Shown: positions 34,529 through 48,392 of the stretch, piece after piece | How positions within the stretch are numbered: the stretch's first letter is position 1 | Layout: every line of letters starts with the position of its first letter | DNA from: Alphaproteobacteria bacterium | GTDB taxonomy: Bacteria; Pseudomonadota; Alphaproteobacteria; Micavibrionales; Micavibrionaceae | Assembly (NCBI GenBank): GCA_030750865.1 | Contig: JASMHE010000010.1 | Coordinates: 22,534-86,533 of the forward strand | Length of the DNA stretch: 64,000 bases | Direction of reading: 5' to 3' | Translations under genes and position numbers: made by a program | Notes under the pieces: model-generated | What the model saw: only the letters and a program-made list of their open reading frames with translations | Databases searched by the model: none | Told to the model about the DNA's origin: nothing

Positions 34529-35509
34529 ATGCAGCCTGATTTACAACAGAATAATCATTTGATGGCCGATTTGCGCGAAGGATTTGCCTTTGTCGCGAAA
34601 AATGCCAAGCATGTCCGTATTGATTATGATGCGCTGGATCAGTATGTCATTCGTTTGCATGATGTGACGGATGAAGACTTGCTGAGTCTTGAGTATCATT
34701 TTACCGGCACGGAAGAAGAGATTGCCTCATATATTCTTGTACTGGATGCGATTAATTTCGGGTCCGGTTATAAAGATTTACTGGCGGATGAAGGCTGGGC
34801 GCTGTCACAAGGTGATATTTATTACACGGTTTCAACATTGCTGAAAGATCAGTACAACGCACATGGCGCGCTCTCGGCAGATGATCTGGCTGCGATGCAG
34901 GTTGAAGATGTGGCCAAAATATTGAAGCTGGATTTATCACGCGACAAAATGGCCGAATTTGCAACATTATGTACGCAGTCGATTTCCGAGTTGGGGCAAT
35001 TCGTACAAGACCGCTATGACGGGCGGATTTTGAATTTGGTCCACGCGGCTGGCGGCAGTTGCGAACAGCTTATTTCTGTTCTGTCTGCATTGCGCCATTT
35101 TCAGGATGTGCATGATTATCAAGGGCGCGAGATTCCGTTTTTGAAGCGGGCGCAGCGTGTCGCAATTGATCTGGAACTGGCCTACAACCATATTGGTAAG
35201 ACATTGTTTGATGATCTGGATAAATTGACGGTTTCAGCCGATAATGCCGTGCCGCATGTCTTGCATATGGATGGTATTTTACAGTACACACCGGCGCTTC
35301 AGCAAAAGATCGACAGTCATACATTGTTGCCGTCCGGATCGGATGAAGAAATTGAAATCCGTGCAATGGCAGGACAGGCGGTTGAGCTGCTTGCCGCATT
35401 AGGAAAGCGCCGCGCGATCGATATTGATCATATTCTGTGGCACAAATCAGTGGAAGAAGATGTATATCAGACAAAGCCGACGCATAAGACACTGACAAAC
35501 TTCTATTAA
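34529..35509 (+). CDS. Queuosine salvage glycosidase-like protein (DUF2419/Qng1 family)
   Basis: 326 residues, soluble, no signal peptide. The stretch YILVLDAINFGSGYKDLL (about 70-88) and the C-terminal RRAIDIDHILWHKS match my recollection of the DUF2419 queuosine-salvage family, whose studied members are N-glycosidases that release queuine base from queuosine nucleosides. The central FLKRAQRVAIDLELAY also fits. The assignment rests on remembered motifs, so it is moderate. No queuine transporter or tgt gene is adjacent; neighbours are lpxC and bamD. Base use is like the neighbours. Confidence 0.55.
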   Translation: MQPDLQQNNHLMADLREGFAFVAKNAKHVRIDYDALDQYVIRLHDVTDEDLLSLEYHFTGTEEEIASYILVLDAINFGSGYKDLLADEGWALSQGDIYYTVSTLLKDQYNAHGALSADDLAAMQVEDVAKILKLDLSRDKMAEFATLCTQSISELGQFVQDRYDGRILNLVHAAGGSCEQLISVLSALRHFQDVHDYQGREIPFLKRAQRVAIDLELAYNHIGKTLFDDLDKLTVSADNAVPHVLHMDGILQYTPALQQKIDSHTLLPSGSDEEIEIRAMAGQAVELLAALGKRRAIDIDHILWHKSVEEDVYQTKPTHKTLTNFY

Positions 35510-35646
35510 TCCATTTTTTCTTTCTTGCTGATCCACCGGATAAAAAGCCCGGATGGAAGAGTTGGGGATTGCCTGACAAACACCTCTTTCTTTTCGGGGG
35601 TGAACCCTCTAGAATGGCGGGGTTAACACGTATTTTGGATATATAA

Positions 35647-36483
35647 ATGATACATAACCGCTTCAAATATATGACTGTTTTCGGGCTGTGTGCGCTTTTG
35701 ACGCTTGGTTCGTGTGCCGGTACGGATAAAGAAGAAGTCAATCCGTATGATGGCCGTCCGGTCGAATCGATTTATAACGAAGCGGCGGCTTTGCTTGATC
35801 AGAAAGAATATCAGAAATCGGCCGGTATTTTCGAAGAGGTCGAGCGTCAATATCCGTATTCACAATGGGCAACCCGCGCAGAGCTAATGGCCGCGTATGC
35901 CTATTACGAAGCCGGACTGTATGACGATGCCATCTTGGCTGTGGACCGGTTCATGGAACTGCATCCGGGGCATCAGGATATTGATTATGCCCTTTATATC
36001 AAAGCGCTGACATATTACGACCAGATTAGCGATGTTGCGCGGGATCAGGAAATGACCGAACGTGCGATGGAAAATCTGGACTTGTTAATCCGTCGTTTCC
36101 CGGAAAGTGGTTATGCGCGTGATGCACGATTCAAGCGTGATTTGACCAATGATCACCTTGCGGGCAAGGAAATGGAAATCGGACGTTATTATCTGACGCG
36201 CAATCATGTGAACGCGGCGATTAATCGTTTCCGCGCTGTGATTCAGAATTACCAGACAACAACACATGTGCCCGAAGCGCTCCATAGATTGGTTGAATCC
36301 TATCTGACATTGGGGTTAAAGGAAGAGGCACTGCAAGTGGCGGCTGTGCTGGGATATAACTATCCGGGGAATGCTTGGTACGAACGGACCTATAACTTGC
36401 TGGATGATGAACAGCGTGCGCGGATCATCGCAGAGCGCGACTGGGTTGATCGCACGGTTGATTCATTGTTCAAACCGAATTAA
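35647..36483 (+). CDS. bamD: Outer membrane assembly lipoprotein BamD
   Basis: Part of the BAM complex that folds outer membrane proteins. 278 residues: lipoprotein signal with lipobox LTLGSC (cysteine about residue 23), then five tetratricopeptide-like repeats, including YNEAAALLDQKEYQKSAGIFEEVERQYPYSQWA and the second-repeat AELMAAYAYYEAGLYDDAI, which is conserved in BamD. Next to recN, as in many alphaproteobacteria. The start has no strong ribosome site; an internal ATG nine codons on would still leave a lipobox. Confidence 0.93.
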   Translation: MIHNRFKYMTVFGLCALLTLGSCAGTDKEEVNPYDGRPVESIYNEAAALLDQKEYQKSAGIFEEVERQYPYSQWATRAELMAAYAYYEAGLYDDAILAVDRFMELHPGHQDIDYALYIKALTYYDQISDVARDQEMTERAMENLDLLIRRFPESGYARDARFKRDLTNDHLAGKEMEIGRYYLTRNHVNAAINRFRAVIQNYQTTTHVPEALHRLVESYLTLGLKEEALQVAAVLGYNYPGNAWYERTYNLLDDEQRARIIAERDWVDRTVDSLFKPN

Positions 36484-36500
36484 AGGGGGAACTGCACGCC

Positions 36501-40252
<3,752 letters not shown>

Positions 40253-40329
40253 AACCGCGCTATGCCGTTTGGGGCTTCGGTCTTGGGATGTCGTTTTAGG
40301 AGGGCGTTTGGAGCGGAGTTGCTGCCTTG

Positions 40330-40575
40330 TCACATATTTTTCTTTTGCGCGCGAATGGTGTTCAGTTTTTCCATCGCTTTGTCGATATCACTGGGATAAA
40401 CACGGCGTTCAACAAATTCGCCGCCGCCTGTATTCCGTGTCATAGACAGGTCAAGCGCGTTGATCAATTGTTCGCTGACCTCAATATCTTCTTGTTCCAG
40501 TGCTTTTTCGAGGGCAAACAGAATGCGGTCACTTAATCTGAGGTGGCTTTTATCGCTAAAATCAAAATCGGTCAT
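40330..40575 (-). CDS. Small conserved-looking protein of unknown function
   Basis: 81 residues from the ATG at 40575, chosen because AAAAGG lies nine bases upstream; the frame is open to 40620. Acidic N-terminal half (TDFDFSDKSHLRLSDRILFALEKALEQEDIEVSEQLINAL trimmed here to its character: helical, amphipathic) and a basic C-terminus ending AQKKNM. No membrane segment. It precedes nothing on its strand and lies downstream of the hydrolase gene by about 50 bases. I do not recognise a family. Confidence 0.6.
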   Translation of the reverse strand: MTDFDFSDKSHLRLSDRILFALEKALEQEDIEVSEQLINALDLSMTRNTGGGEFVERRVYPSDIDKAMEKLNTIRAQKKNM

Positions 40576-40634
40576 AATGTGCGGCCTTTTCTTTTTCTTG
40601 AAATATTTCAGGTCCGGCACTTTAACATGTTTTC

Positions 40635-41627
40635 TTAGGGCATCTGTATCCCGTTTGATTTCAGCATATTCCTGAATTCATCAAAGAACACATCGCGCGT
40701 TTGATCTTGTTCCATCAGAATCTCGTGGGCAGCATCAGGCAAGTCTATGATCTTGGCGGTGGGAACTTGTTCGAAGATTTTTTTGGTGACCTGATTATCG
40801 ACGATCACGTCTTTACCGGCGCAGGCCACAAGAAACGGAATGCCCAGATTTGCAATTTTTCCAGGGTTGCTTTCCAGAAAATCGCAAGAGCGCAAGGCAT
40901 GGTATATCCACCCGTTTGTGATGTTCCCAACCTGTAAGTCGGGATCTTTTTTGCACCAGTAATTATGGACGCCATTACGGACGGGGTCTGTTGAAAATGT
41001 GGCTCGCGCGATCCCCTCACGTTTGGACGCCGTCCAGTTCCCGCCACCTGTCGGAACATAATTTTCATTGAAAAAACGTTTTAGATGGGTGGATAAGAAA
41101 TGCCGCACGACTTTGGGCATGGCTTTCAGAATGTAGGTCGCCGTTAGGGGGGCACTAAAAGCGGCGGCTTTGAATGTTTGCGGATGATCGATCATGTAAC
41201 GTAAACCGATATTGCCGCCCATTGAATGGGCCATCATGACAAGCGGTATGTCGGCAAATTCAGGTTTTGATGCGACATGGTTTGTGATGAATTCATGCAG
41301 ATCATCGGCATCTTCGGTGAAGCCTTCGGAATGTTTCTTGTGCGGATTAGGCAGATGTCTGTGTGATTTGCCGTGACCTTGCCAGTCAATCATGGCAAAG
41401 GCGCAATTCATATCAGACAGCGTGCGGGCCGTTTCATAGTATTTTTCAATAAATTCGCTTAGGCCTTGTAAGCACACAACCACGGCAGACGGTTTTTTTG
41501 ACGGCGGCATCAGGATCGCGCCGCGTATCGGGCGGCCGTCTCTGTTCTCGAATGTGAGCCATTCCAGATCATCCGGTTCGTGAAAACGCCGCTCGCGTTC
41601 AAATATATCTTTGAATGTGTCTGCCAT
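40635..41627 (-). CDS. Alpha/beta hydrolase, lysophospholipase/monoacylglycerol lipase-like
   Basis: Predicted serine esterase of the PldB-like group. The ATG at 41627 gives 330 residues starting MADTFKDIFERERRF; two upstream in-frame ATGs exist (41669, 41711) but none of the starts has a good ribosome site. The fold markers are VVVCLQGLSEFIEKYYE (oxyanion loop), DWQGHGKS, nucleophile S135 in MAHSMGGN, an acid in the VDNQVT region and the catalytic histidine in DAAHEILMEQD. No signal peptide, so probably cytoplasmic or membrane-associated. Substrate unknown. Confidence 0.87.
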   Translation of the reverse strand: MADTFKDIFERERRFHEPDDLEWLTFENRDGRPIRGAILMPPSKKPSAVVVCLQGLSEFIEKYYETARTLSDMNCAFAMIDWQGHGKSHRHLPNPHKKHSEGFTEDADDLHEFITNHVASKPEFADIPLVMMAHSMGGNIGLRYMIDHPQTFKAAAFSAPLTATYILKAMPKVVRHFLSTHLKRFFNENYVPTGGGNWTASKREGIARATFSTDPVRNGVHNYWCKKDPDLQVGNITNGWIYHALRSCDFLESNPGKIANLGIPFLVACAGKDVIVDNQVTKKIFEQVPTAKIIDLPDAAHEILMEQDQTRDVFFDEFRNMLKSNGIQMP

Positions 41628-41715
41628 GAAAACAGTATAAAAATAGCGGGAGTGTTTGTCTATTTTCATACGTTTTGCGATGCAACAATTTTCGTGTGTG
41701 TGGATAGGCACGATA

Positions 41716-41749
41716 TAAAAAAGCCGCGCTGTGGTCAGGGCGGCTTTTT
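41716..41749 (-). terminator. Rho-independent terminator of the pnt operon
   Basis: AAAAAGCCGC / GCGGCTTTTT stem with a 12-base loop; six T follow on the minus strand, 34 bases past the pntB stop. Confidence 0.8.
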
Positions 41750-41782
41750 GTGTAATAGGTATTTTCGTTCTGCTGACGCGTT

Positions 41783-43171
41783 CTATTCAAGTGATTTGAG
41801 AATATCTTCCGTCATTTTCTTGGCATCGCCGAGCAGCATCATTGTGTTGTCCGCATAGAAGAGCGGGTTATCAATGCCTGCATAACCTGATCCCAGCGAG
41901 CGTTTGACGAACAGAACAGTCTTGGCTTTTTCAACGTCCAGAACCGGCATGCCGTAAATCGGTGACGTGCTGTCATTTTTGGCCGCAGGGTTGGTGATGT
42001 CATTTGCGCCAATCACATAGACAACATCGGTTTGCGAGAAGTCACGGTTAATGTCTTCCAGTTCCAGTACTTCGTCATAAGGAACGTTGGCTTCGGCCAG
42101 AAGGACGTTCATATGGCCTGGCATACGTCCGGCAACGGGGTGGATGGCATAACGGACATTCACGCCCTCGGCTTTCAGAAGATCGGCCATTTCACGCAAG
42201 GCGTGTTGTGCCTGCGCAACAGCCATACCGTAGCCCGGTACAATCACAACGCTGGATGCGTTTTTGATGATATAGGCTGCATCTTCGGCTGAGCCGATAT
42301 TGGCATTGCGGTCACCCATGTCTTGCGCGCCGCCGGAGGCCTGTTCGCCACCAAATCCGCCGAGAATTACGCTGAAGAAAGAGCGATTCATCCCTTTACA
42401 CATGATATAGGACAGGATCGCACCTGATGCGCCGACCAGTGCGCCTGTGATAATCAGCAGGTTATTATGTAGCGTGAAGCCGATACCTGCGGCCGCCCAG
42501 CCGGAATAACTGTTCAGCATGGATACAATCACGGGCATGTCTGCGCCGCCGATCGGTACGATGATCATGATGCCGATGACAAGGGCCAGAAGGACAATCG
42601 CCCAGAAGTAAAAGGCGCTTTGTGTCACGCACATCATGATAATCAAGACCAGCAGCAAGATACCAAGTAAGGCATTCAGGGCGTGCTGGCCGTTAAAGAT
42701 AATCGGTTTGCCGGGGATGACGCCTTGTAATTTACCCCATGCAATCACGGAACCTGTGAATGTCACCGCGCCAATGGCTGTTCCGATGGACATTTCGATC
42801 AGGCTTGCAATTTTAATGTCGCCGGCCGTGCCGATACCGAATGAAACAGGATCATGGAAGGCTGCAGCGGCCACAAAGACAGCAGCAAGACCGACCAGTG
42901 AGTGGAACGCGGCCACAAGTTGCGGCAAGGCGGTCATCTCGATTTTCTTTGCAATGACAGCGCCGATTGAACCGCCGATGGCAATCCCGACAATGATCAA
43001 CCCGTAAGAGGACACGATCGGTAATAGCAATGTTGTGACAATAGCGATGGCCATACCGCTCATGCCATAGACAAGGCCCTGACGTGCCGTTTCCGGTCCT
43101 GACAGGCCGCGAAGTGCCATGATAAAGCAAATCGAAGCGATCAGATAAGCAAGTGGTGCAAGTGTTTCCAT
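41783..43171 (-). CDS. pntB: NAD(P) transhydrogenase subunit beta
   Basis: Membrane subunit of the proton-translocating transhydrogenase that makes NADPH from NADH using the proton gradient. 462 residues: about nine membrane segments, then the soluble NADP-binding domain III with VVIVPGYGMAVAQAQHALREM, HPVAGRMPGHMNVLLAEA, NRDFSQTDVVYVIGANDITNPAA and VKRSLGSGYAGIDNPLFY. Last gene of pntA1-pntA2-pntB. Confidence 0.96.
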   Translation of the reverse strand: METLAPLAYLIASICFIMALRGLSGPETARQGLVYGMSGMAIAIVTTLLLPIVSSYGLIIVGIAIGGSIGAVIAKKIEMTALPQLVAAFHSLVGLAAVFVAAAAFHDPVSFGIGTAGDIKIASLIEMSIGTAIGAVTFTGSVIAWGKLQGVIPGKPIIFNGQHALNALLGILLLVLIIMMCVTQSAFYFWAIVLLALVIGIMIIVPIGGADMPVIVSMLNSYSGWAAAGIGFTLHNNLLIITGALVGASGAILSYIMCKGMNRSFFSVILGGFGGEQASGGAQDMGDRNANIGSAEDAAYIIKNASSVVIVPGYGMAVAQAQHALREMADLLKAEGVNVRYAIHPVAGRMPGHMNVLLAEANVPYDEVLELEDINRDFSQTDVVYVIGANDITNPAAKNDSTSPIYGMPVLDVEKAKTVLFVKRSLGSGYAGIDNPLFYADNTMMLLGDAKKMTEDILKSLE

Positions 43172-43236
43172 GATTTAAGTTCCTACTTTAGAATTTATCT
43201 CTTTATATAATGTCGGTTTTTGTGTGTGGTGCTGGC

Positions 43237-43647
43237 TTATTTCTTTTTAAACATGTGAAGCATGCGGCGCGTCACGATAAAACCGCCGAAAATATTCACC
43301 GAGGCCAGCACAACGGCCATAAAGCCCATCAATTTTGAAAATCCGATTTCAGAGGCGCCGACAGAAATGAGCGCGCCAACGATAATAACGGATGAAATGG
43401 CGTTGGTAACGCCCATCAACGGAGAGTGCAACGCCGGTGTAACGCGCCATACAACGTAATAGCCGACAAAACAGGCTAGCACGAAGACAGTCAGGCCTGT
43501 GACAATAAAGCCGTCGCCATGCGTTCCGGCTTTTTGGATCAGGTCGCTGGCCTGTACGGCGAGGGTCGCTGCCATTTCGGACAGGTCTTTCGCGGCATTG
43601 GCAAGCTGTGCTGCGTTTTCGGGAAGATTTTGTTGTGTATCTGACAT
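43237..43647 (-). CDS. pntA2: NAD(P) transhydrogenase subunit alpha, membrane part
   Basis: Encodes the membrane portion (part of domain II) that in E. coli is fused to PntA. 136 residues: a hydrophilic helical N-terminus of about 45 residues, then membrane segments with [25 protein letters not shown], the conserved motif of this family, ending [10 protein letters not shown]. The three-gene form (PntAA, PntAB, PntB) is the usual one in alphaproteobacteria such as Rhodospirillum. Confidence 0.94.
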   Translation of the reverse strand: MSDTQQNLPENAAQLANAAKDLSEMAATLAVQASDLIQKAGTHGDGFIVTGLTVFVLACFVGYYVVWRVTPALHSPLMGVTNAISSVIIVGALISVGASEIGFSKLMGFMAVVLASVNIFGGFIVTRRMLHMFKKK

Positions 43648-43698
43648 CTGTTCGTTCCTTTACTTACTGATACATACGCCGTGTTTTATCGCCGTGTT

Positions 43699-45054
43699 TT
43701 ATTTCTTCTTTGCCGCTGTTGTTTTCTTTGCGGCTGTTTTCTTTGTTGTACTTTTCTTTTTCGTTGTCGCCGATTTTTTCGCTGTGCTCTTTTTCGTCGC
43801 ACTCTTTGTGGTTGATTTCTTCGGCGTTGTTTTTGTCTTGGCCGTGCTTGTTTTTGTTGCGGCGGCTTTCTTTTTCGGCGCTGATTTTGCGGTAGTATTT
43901 GTCGCCGTTTTTTCGTCCGCTTTTGCGAATTGTTCATGTACGATGTTGCCATCGCGTGTCAGCGTGATGCCTTTGACGATTTCATCATCCCAGTCAATGG
44001 CCAGCGTTCCGTTTTCCGAATCGATCAGCAGACCAAGCAGGTTTTGCAGGTTCTTTGCATAGAGTGTGGCGGCAGACGCGGCGATGCGGCTCGGGATATT
44101 CAGATTGCCAACAATGGTGACGCCGTGTTTTTTGACGATTTTTCCGGCTTCTGACAGGGCGCAGTTCCCGCCTTGCTCTACGGCGAGGTCAACAATAACG
44201 GCGCCTTCTTTCATGCTTTTGACCATTTTCTCTGTGATCAGTTCCGGTGCGGGGCGACCGGGGATCAAAGCCGTGGTAATGACAATGTCTTGCTTTGTAA
44301 TTGTTTCTTCGATCAAATCCTGCTGCTTTTTCATATAAGTAGCGGACATTTGCTTGGCGTATCCGCCTGCTGTTTCTGCTTCTTTGAATTCATCATCTTC
44401 GACAGCGACAAAGTTTGCGCCCAATGACTGGACTTGTTCTTTGGCGGCGGGGCGCACATCGGTGGCCGAGACAACAGCGCCAAGACGTTTGGCGGTTGCG
44501 ATGGCCTGCAAGCCTGCAACACCTGCGCCCATGACAAGGGCTTTTGCCGGCGGGATCGTACCGGCGGCAGTCATCATCATCGGGAAGGCGCGGTTGAAAT
44601 GTTCTGTGGCGTCCAGCACGGCTTTGTAGCCGGCAAGGTTTGCTTGTGACGACAAAACGTCCATTGCCTGGGCGCGGGAAATACGCGGCACCAATTCCAT
44701 TGCAAGGGCGGTTACACCTGTTTTTGCCCATGTCTTGATGGCATCGGTATCTTGATACGGTGCGAACATCCCGATGGCAAGCGCGCCTTTTTTCAGGGAT
44801 TTAAGAACGGACGCGTCCGGCTTTTGCACGTAAAGAAAAATGTCGGCATCTTTGAGTGTGTCCGCATCTGTCTTGGCAATATGTGCGCCGACATCTTTGT
44901 ACATGTCGTCGGTAAAGGATGCGGCAAGGCCTGCGCCCGCTTGCACGGTGACGTGACATCCCATAGAAACGTACTTCTTGGCACTGTCCGGTGATACGGC
45001 AACACGTTTTTCATTGGCAGCGGTTTCTTTTATAACAGCGATCTTCAGGCTCAC
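43699..45054 (-). CDS. pntA1: NAD(P) transhydrogenase subunit alpha, NAD-binding part, with lysine-rich tail
   Basis: Soluble NAD(H)-binding domain I of the transhydrogenase. The GTG at 45054 is preferred over the ATG at 45069: GAGGGA precedes it and the product then begins MSLKIAVIKETAANEKRVAVSP, the normal start. 451 residues against about 375-385 in relatives. The core is intact: GMGVAGLQAIATAKRLGA-like VMGAGVAGLQAIATAKRLGA, ATDVRPAAKEQVQSLGA and DLAVEQGGNC. The extra part is a C-terminal tail of about 63 residues, made only of Lys (24), Thr, Ala, Ser and two Pro, with no acidic or aromatic residue, like histone H1 tails. The tail is in frame and followed by a normal stop. Confidence 0.94.
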   Translation of the reverse strand: MSLKIAVIKETAANEKRVAVSPDSAKKYVSMGCHVTVQAGAGLAASFTDDMYKDVGAHIAKTDADTLKDADIFLYVQKPDASVLKSLKKGALAIGMFAPYQDTDAIKTWAKTGVTALAMELVPRISRAQAMDVLSSQANLAGYKAVLDATEHFNRAFPMMMTAAGTIPPAKALVMGAGVAGLQAIATAKRLGAVVSATDVRPAAKEQVQSLGANFVAVEDDEFKEAETAGGYAKQMSATYMKKQQDLIEETITKQDIVITTALIPGRPAPELITEKMVKSMKEGAVIVDLAVEQGGNCALSEAGKIVKKHGVTIVGNLNIPSRIAASAATLYAKNLQNLLGLLIDSENGTLAIDWDDEIVKGITLTRDGNIVHEQFAKADEKTATNTTAKSAPKKKAAATKTSTAKTKTTPKKSTTKSATKKSTAKKSATTKKKSTTKKTAAKKTTAAKKK

Positions 45055-45285
45055 GGCTCTATCCCTCATATTGTAACAAATTGTTTGAATTATGTTCTAG
45101 AGATTGCATCATATCGTGGCGTTTGTGAAGAGTGTTTTGAAGAATGTTCACATCGTGATTGCGGCATTTTTCATTTTGTGTTGGAAATGTGTCTGCTGTC
45201 GTTGTCTGGAGGGCGGCGCAAAAGGATGTGGTGACGGCAGACGGACTATATAGGGATTGTGTGATGAAAAACCAATTCGAAGCTT

Positions 45286-45313
45286 GACAAGCCCTGCGGC
45301 TGTGTAATATACA
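45286..45313 (+). promoter_or_regulatory. Predicted promoter of rpmJ
   Basis: TTGACA (perfect -35) followed after 16 bases by TATACA (-10), about 40 bases upstream of the rpmJ start. The rest of the divergent gap between pntA1 and rpmJ (45070-45285) shows nothing further that I can name. Confidence 0.6.
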
Positions 45314-45354
45314 TGCGTCTCTAATCGAAATACTGAATTTGGAAAGCTAGAGCT

Positions 45355-45480
45355 ATGAAAGTTGTAAACTCGCTTAAAACATTGAAAAACCGTGACCGTA
45401 ACTGCCGCATCGTGCGCCGTAAGGGTCGCGTATACGTGATCAACAAAACAAACAAGCGTTTTAAAGCGCGTCAGGGATAA
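45355..45480 (+). CDS. rpmJ: 50S ribosomal protein L36
   Basis: 41-residue ribosomal protein of the large subunit: [17 protein letters not shown], then [16 protein letters not shown] and RFKARQG. The zinc-binding cysteine/histidine set of the short form is missing, so this is the longer, zinc-independent type common in proteobacteria. It is monocistronic, with its own promoter and terminator, away from the large ribosomal operons. GGAAAGCTAGAGC precedes the ATG. Confidence 0.95.
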   Translation: MKVVNSLKTLKNRDRNCRIVRRKGRVYVINKTNKRFKARQG

Positions 45481-45542
45481 TTGGTTTCACGGTCGTCTGT
45501 GGGGCGATGTGATGCGATGTGACGCAAAGCTTATAATAACGT

Positions 45543-45569
45543 GAAGGTCCGTTTTTCGGGCCTTTTTTC
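45543..45569 (+). terminator. Rho-independent terminator of rpmJ
   Basis: AAGGTCCG / CGGGCCTT stem with one G-T pair and a TTTTT loop, followed by six T, about 60 bases past the stop. Confidence 0.8.
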
Positions 45570-45722
45570 GTGCATGTAAATAGGCGGTTGGTGTGCCTGC
45601 GTCGTCATTTGTTATGGATGTCGATTGTGATTGTCCTGATTATATTGTGAAAATCATCAAGAAATGTGGTGCGTAGCAAAAACGGGTTTGTTATAAAGCT
45701 ATTCTAGATTGAAAAAGGCTGA

Positions 45723-46769
<1,047 letters not shown>

Positions 46770-46951
46770 TGGATATCCGGCACGGTATCCGGTATTTCAT
46801 CTTGCAATTCATACACATATAGTTTGCTATGCGGGTGATTCGCAGCTTGTATGTGCTTGAATCCTGTATTATTTTTAATAAAGAAGATATGTGCGGATGT
46901 TTGCGCGGACTGTCGTGCAGATGCATGTAAAACCAAATAGTCGGGGATATT

Positions 46952-47827
46952 GTGAAACGCAAGTCAAATAGTTTTGTCGGCGCTCTTGCGATCCGCTGGA
47001 AAAGCGGGGCTTTGTCGTCTCTGATTTTTGTGTTTCTGTCTTTGTTTGTTTTGTCTTCTTCTATGTTCGATCCGAACAGTTTTTCCAAATTCCGTCTGAC
47101 GGCGACTGATTTTTTCGCGCCTGCGATTTCTGCGGTGAATGAACCGATTGCGCGGGCCGCGTCTTTTGTCAGCATGGTGTCCGGCCTGACACAGATGCAG
47201 CAGGAAAATGCGCGGCTGCGGGCCGAAAATGAACGGCTGCGCGGCTGGTATATGGCAGCCATGACATTGCAGACCGAAAACACGGCGTTGCAGGATGTGC
47301 TGAATGTGAAATTGTCAAAGGATCTGTCGTACGTTACGGCCCGCGTTATGATGGATAATAAAAACGCTTTCATGAAAAGCTTGCTGGTCGATGTCGGTGC
47401 GACAGACGGCGTGCAGGCAAATCAGGCTGTCGTTAACGAAGATGGCGTGATCGGCCGTGTCCTTGAAAGTGGTAAAACGGCATCGCGTATCGTGCTGCTG
47501 ACGGATATTAATTCGCGCATTCCTGTTTTGATTAAAAACGGTGATAAAACCGTCAAGGCGATTTTGGCGGGTGATAATAACGGGCATCCGCATTTTCTGC
47601 ACATGACATCCGATGTGGCGTTGCAGGATGGCGCACATGTTGTGACATCAGGGCATGGCGGGGTGTTCCCGTATGGGCTGCCTGTGGGGCAGGTTGTACA
47701 GGATGGCAGAGCAGACGACGTTACGCTGCGCCCTTATGCGGATATTGATAATGCGCAGTTTGTGCGTATTGTATCGCAGTCGCATCCACTGAATACCAAT
47801 CAGGACATGTCAACGACAGCGCCGTAG
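46952..47827 (+). CDS. mreC: Rod-shape-determining protein MreC
   Basis: Bitopic scaffold of the elongation complex. The GTG at 46952 follows GGGGAT by seven bases. 291 residues: basic N-terminus, membrane segment about 25-42, coiled coil about 80-100 (QQENARLRAENERLRG), then the beta-barrel domain with VTARVMMDNKNAFMKSLLVDVGATDGVQANQAVVNEDGVIGRV. A 182-base gap without a recognisable gene separates it from mreB. Confidence 0.94.
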   Translation: MKRKSNSFVGALAIRWKSGALSSLIFVFLSLFVLSSSMFDPNSFSKFRLTATDFFAPAISAVNEPIARAASFVSMVSGLTQMQQENARLRAENERLRGWYMAAMTLQTENTALQDVLNVKLSKDLSYVTARVMMDNKNAFMKSLLVDVGATDGVQANQAVVNEDGVIGRVLESGKTASRIVLLTDINSRIPVLIKNGDKTVKAILAGDNNGHPHFLHMTSDVALQDGAHVVTSGHGGVFPYGLPVGQVVQDGRADDVTLRPYADIDNAQFVRIVSQSHPLNTNQDMSTTAP

Positions 47828-47850
47828 CTGCATTGTGAAACAACAAGAAT

Positions 47851-48384
47851 ATGGCTTTTGAATTTTTCGATTATAAAACCTTGTTGGCCGGTGCGCGGTT
47901 TTCCGTGCTTTATTTGTTTTTTGCTGTTTTGTTTGTCTTGAATTTCGTTGTGTTCCCGTTGCCGTTTTATCTGAATATCGCGCCTGCTTTTTTTGCGATC
48001 GGGATTTTTTATTGGGCGGTTTATCATCCATCGCTTGTGCCGCCGGCTTTTTGTTTTGTCGTCGGTATTCTGGCGGATATCATCGGTCATTATCCAATGG
48101 GGCTGCATGCTTTTTTGTTTACAATTTTGCAGTGGATGGTGAAACGGCAGCGCCGCTTTTTGATGGGGCAGACTTATCTTGCGAAATGGCTTGCATGGGG
48201 CGTGACGATCCTTATTGTCGAAATCTTGCGCTGGGTCGTTTTGGAAGCGTTTCGCGCCGATATGGTTTCGGTGTCTGATAATATCATCAATGCGGTGATT
48301 AGTTTTCTGATCTTCCCGCTATTTAACATGGCGCTTGTTTACATTCATAAATTGTTGCCCGTTGCATCCGCAGGATATAGTTGA
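47851..48384 (+). CDS. mreD: Rod-shape-determining protein MreD
   Basis: Small integral membrane protein of the elongation complex. 177 residues with five to six membrane segments; the motif VPPAFCFVVGILADIIGHYPMGLHAFLF corresponds to the conserved G-x-x-x-D-x-x-x-x-x-x-x-G-x-x region of the family. Poor overall conservation, but the place between mreC and mrdA settles it. Confidence 0.9.
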   Translation: MAFEFFDYKTLLAGARFSVLYLFFAVLFVLNFVVFPLPFYLNIAPAFFAIGIFYWAVYHPSLVPPAFCFVVGILADIIGHYPMGLHAFLFTILQWMVKRQRRFLMGQTYLAKWLAWGVTILIVEILRWVVLEAFRADMVSVSDNIINAVISFLIFPLFNMALVYIHKLLPVASAGYS

Positions 48385-48392
48385 GTTTCAGT

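Noticed and set aside
43686..43952. Basic Lys/Arg/Gln-rich minus-strand frame overlapping the PntA1 tail
   Set aside because: It is the tail region read in another frame; the tail in the pntA1 frame continues the enzyme directly.
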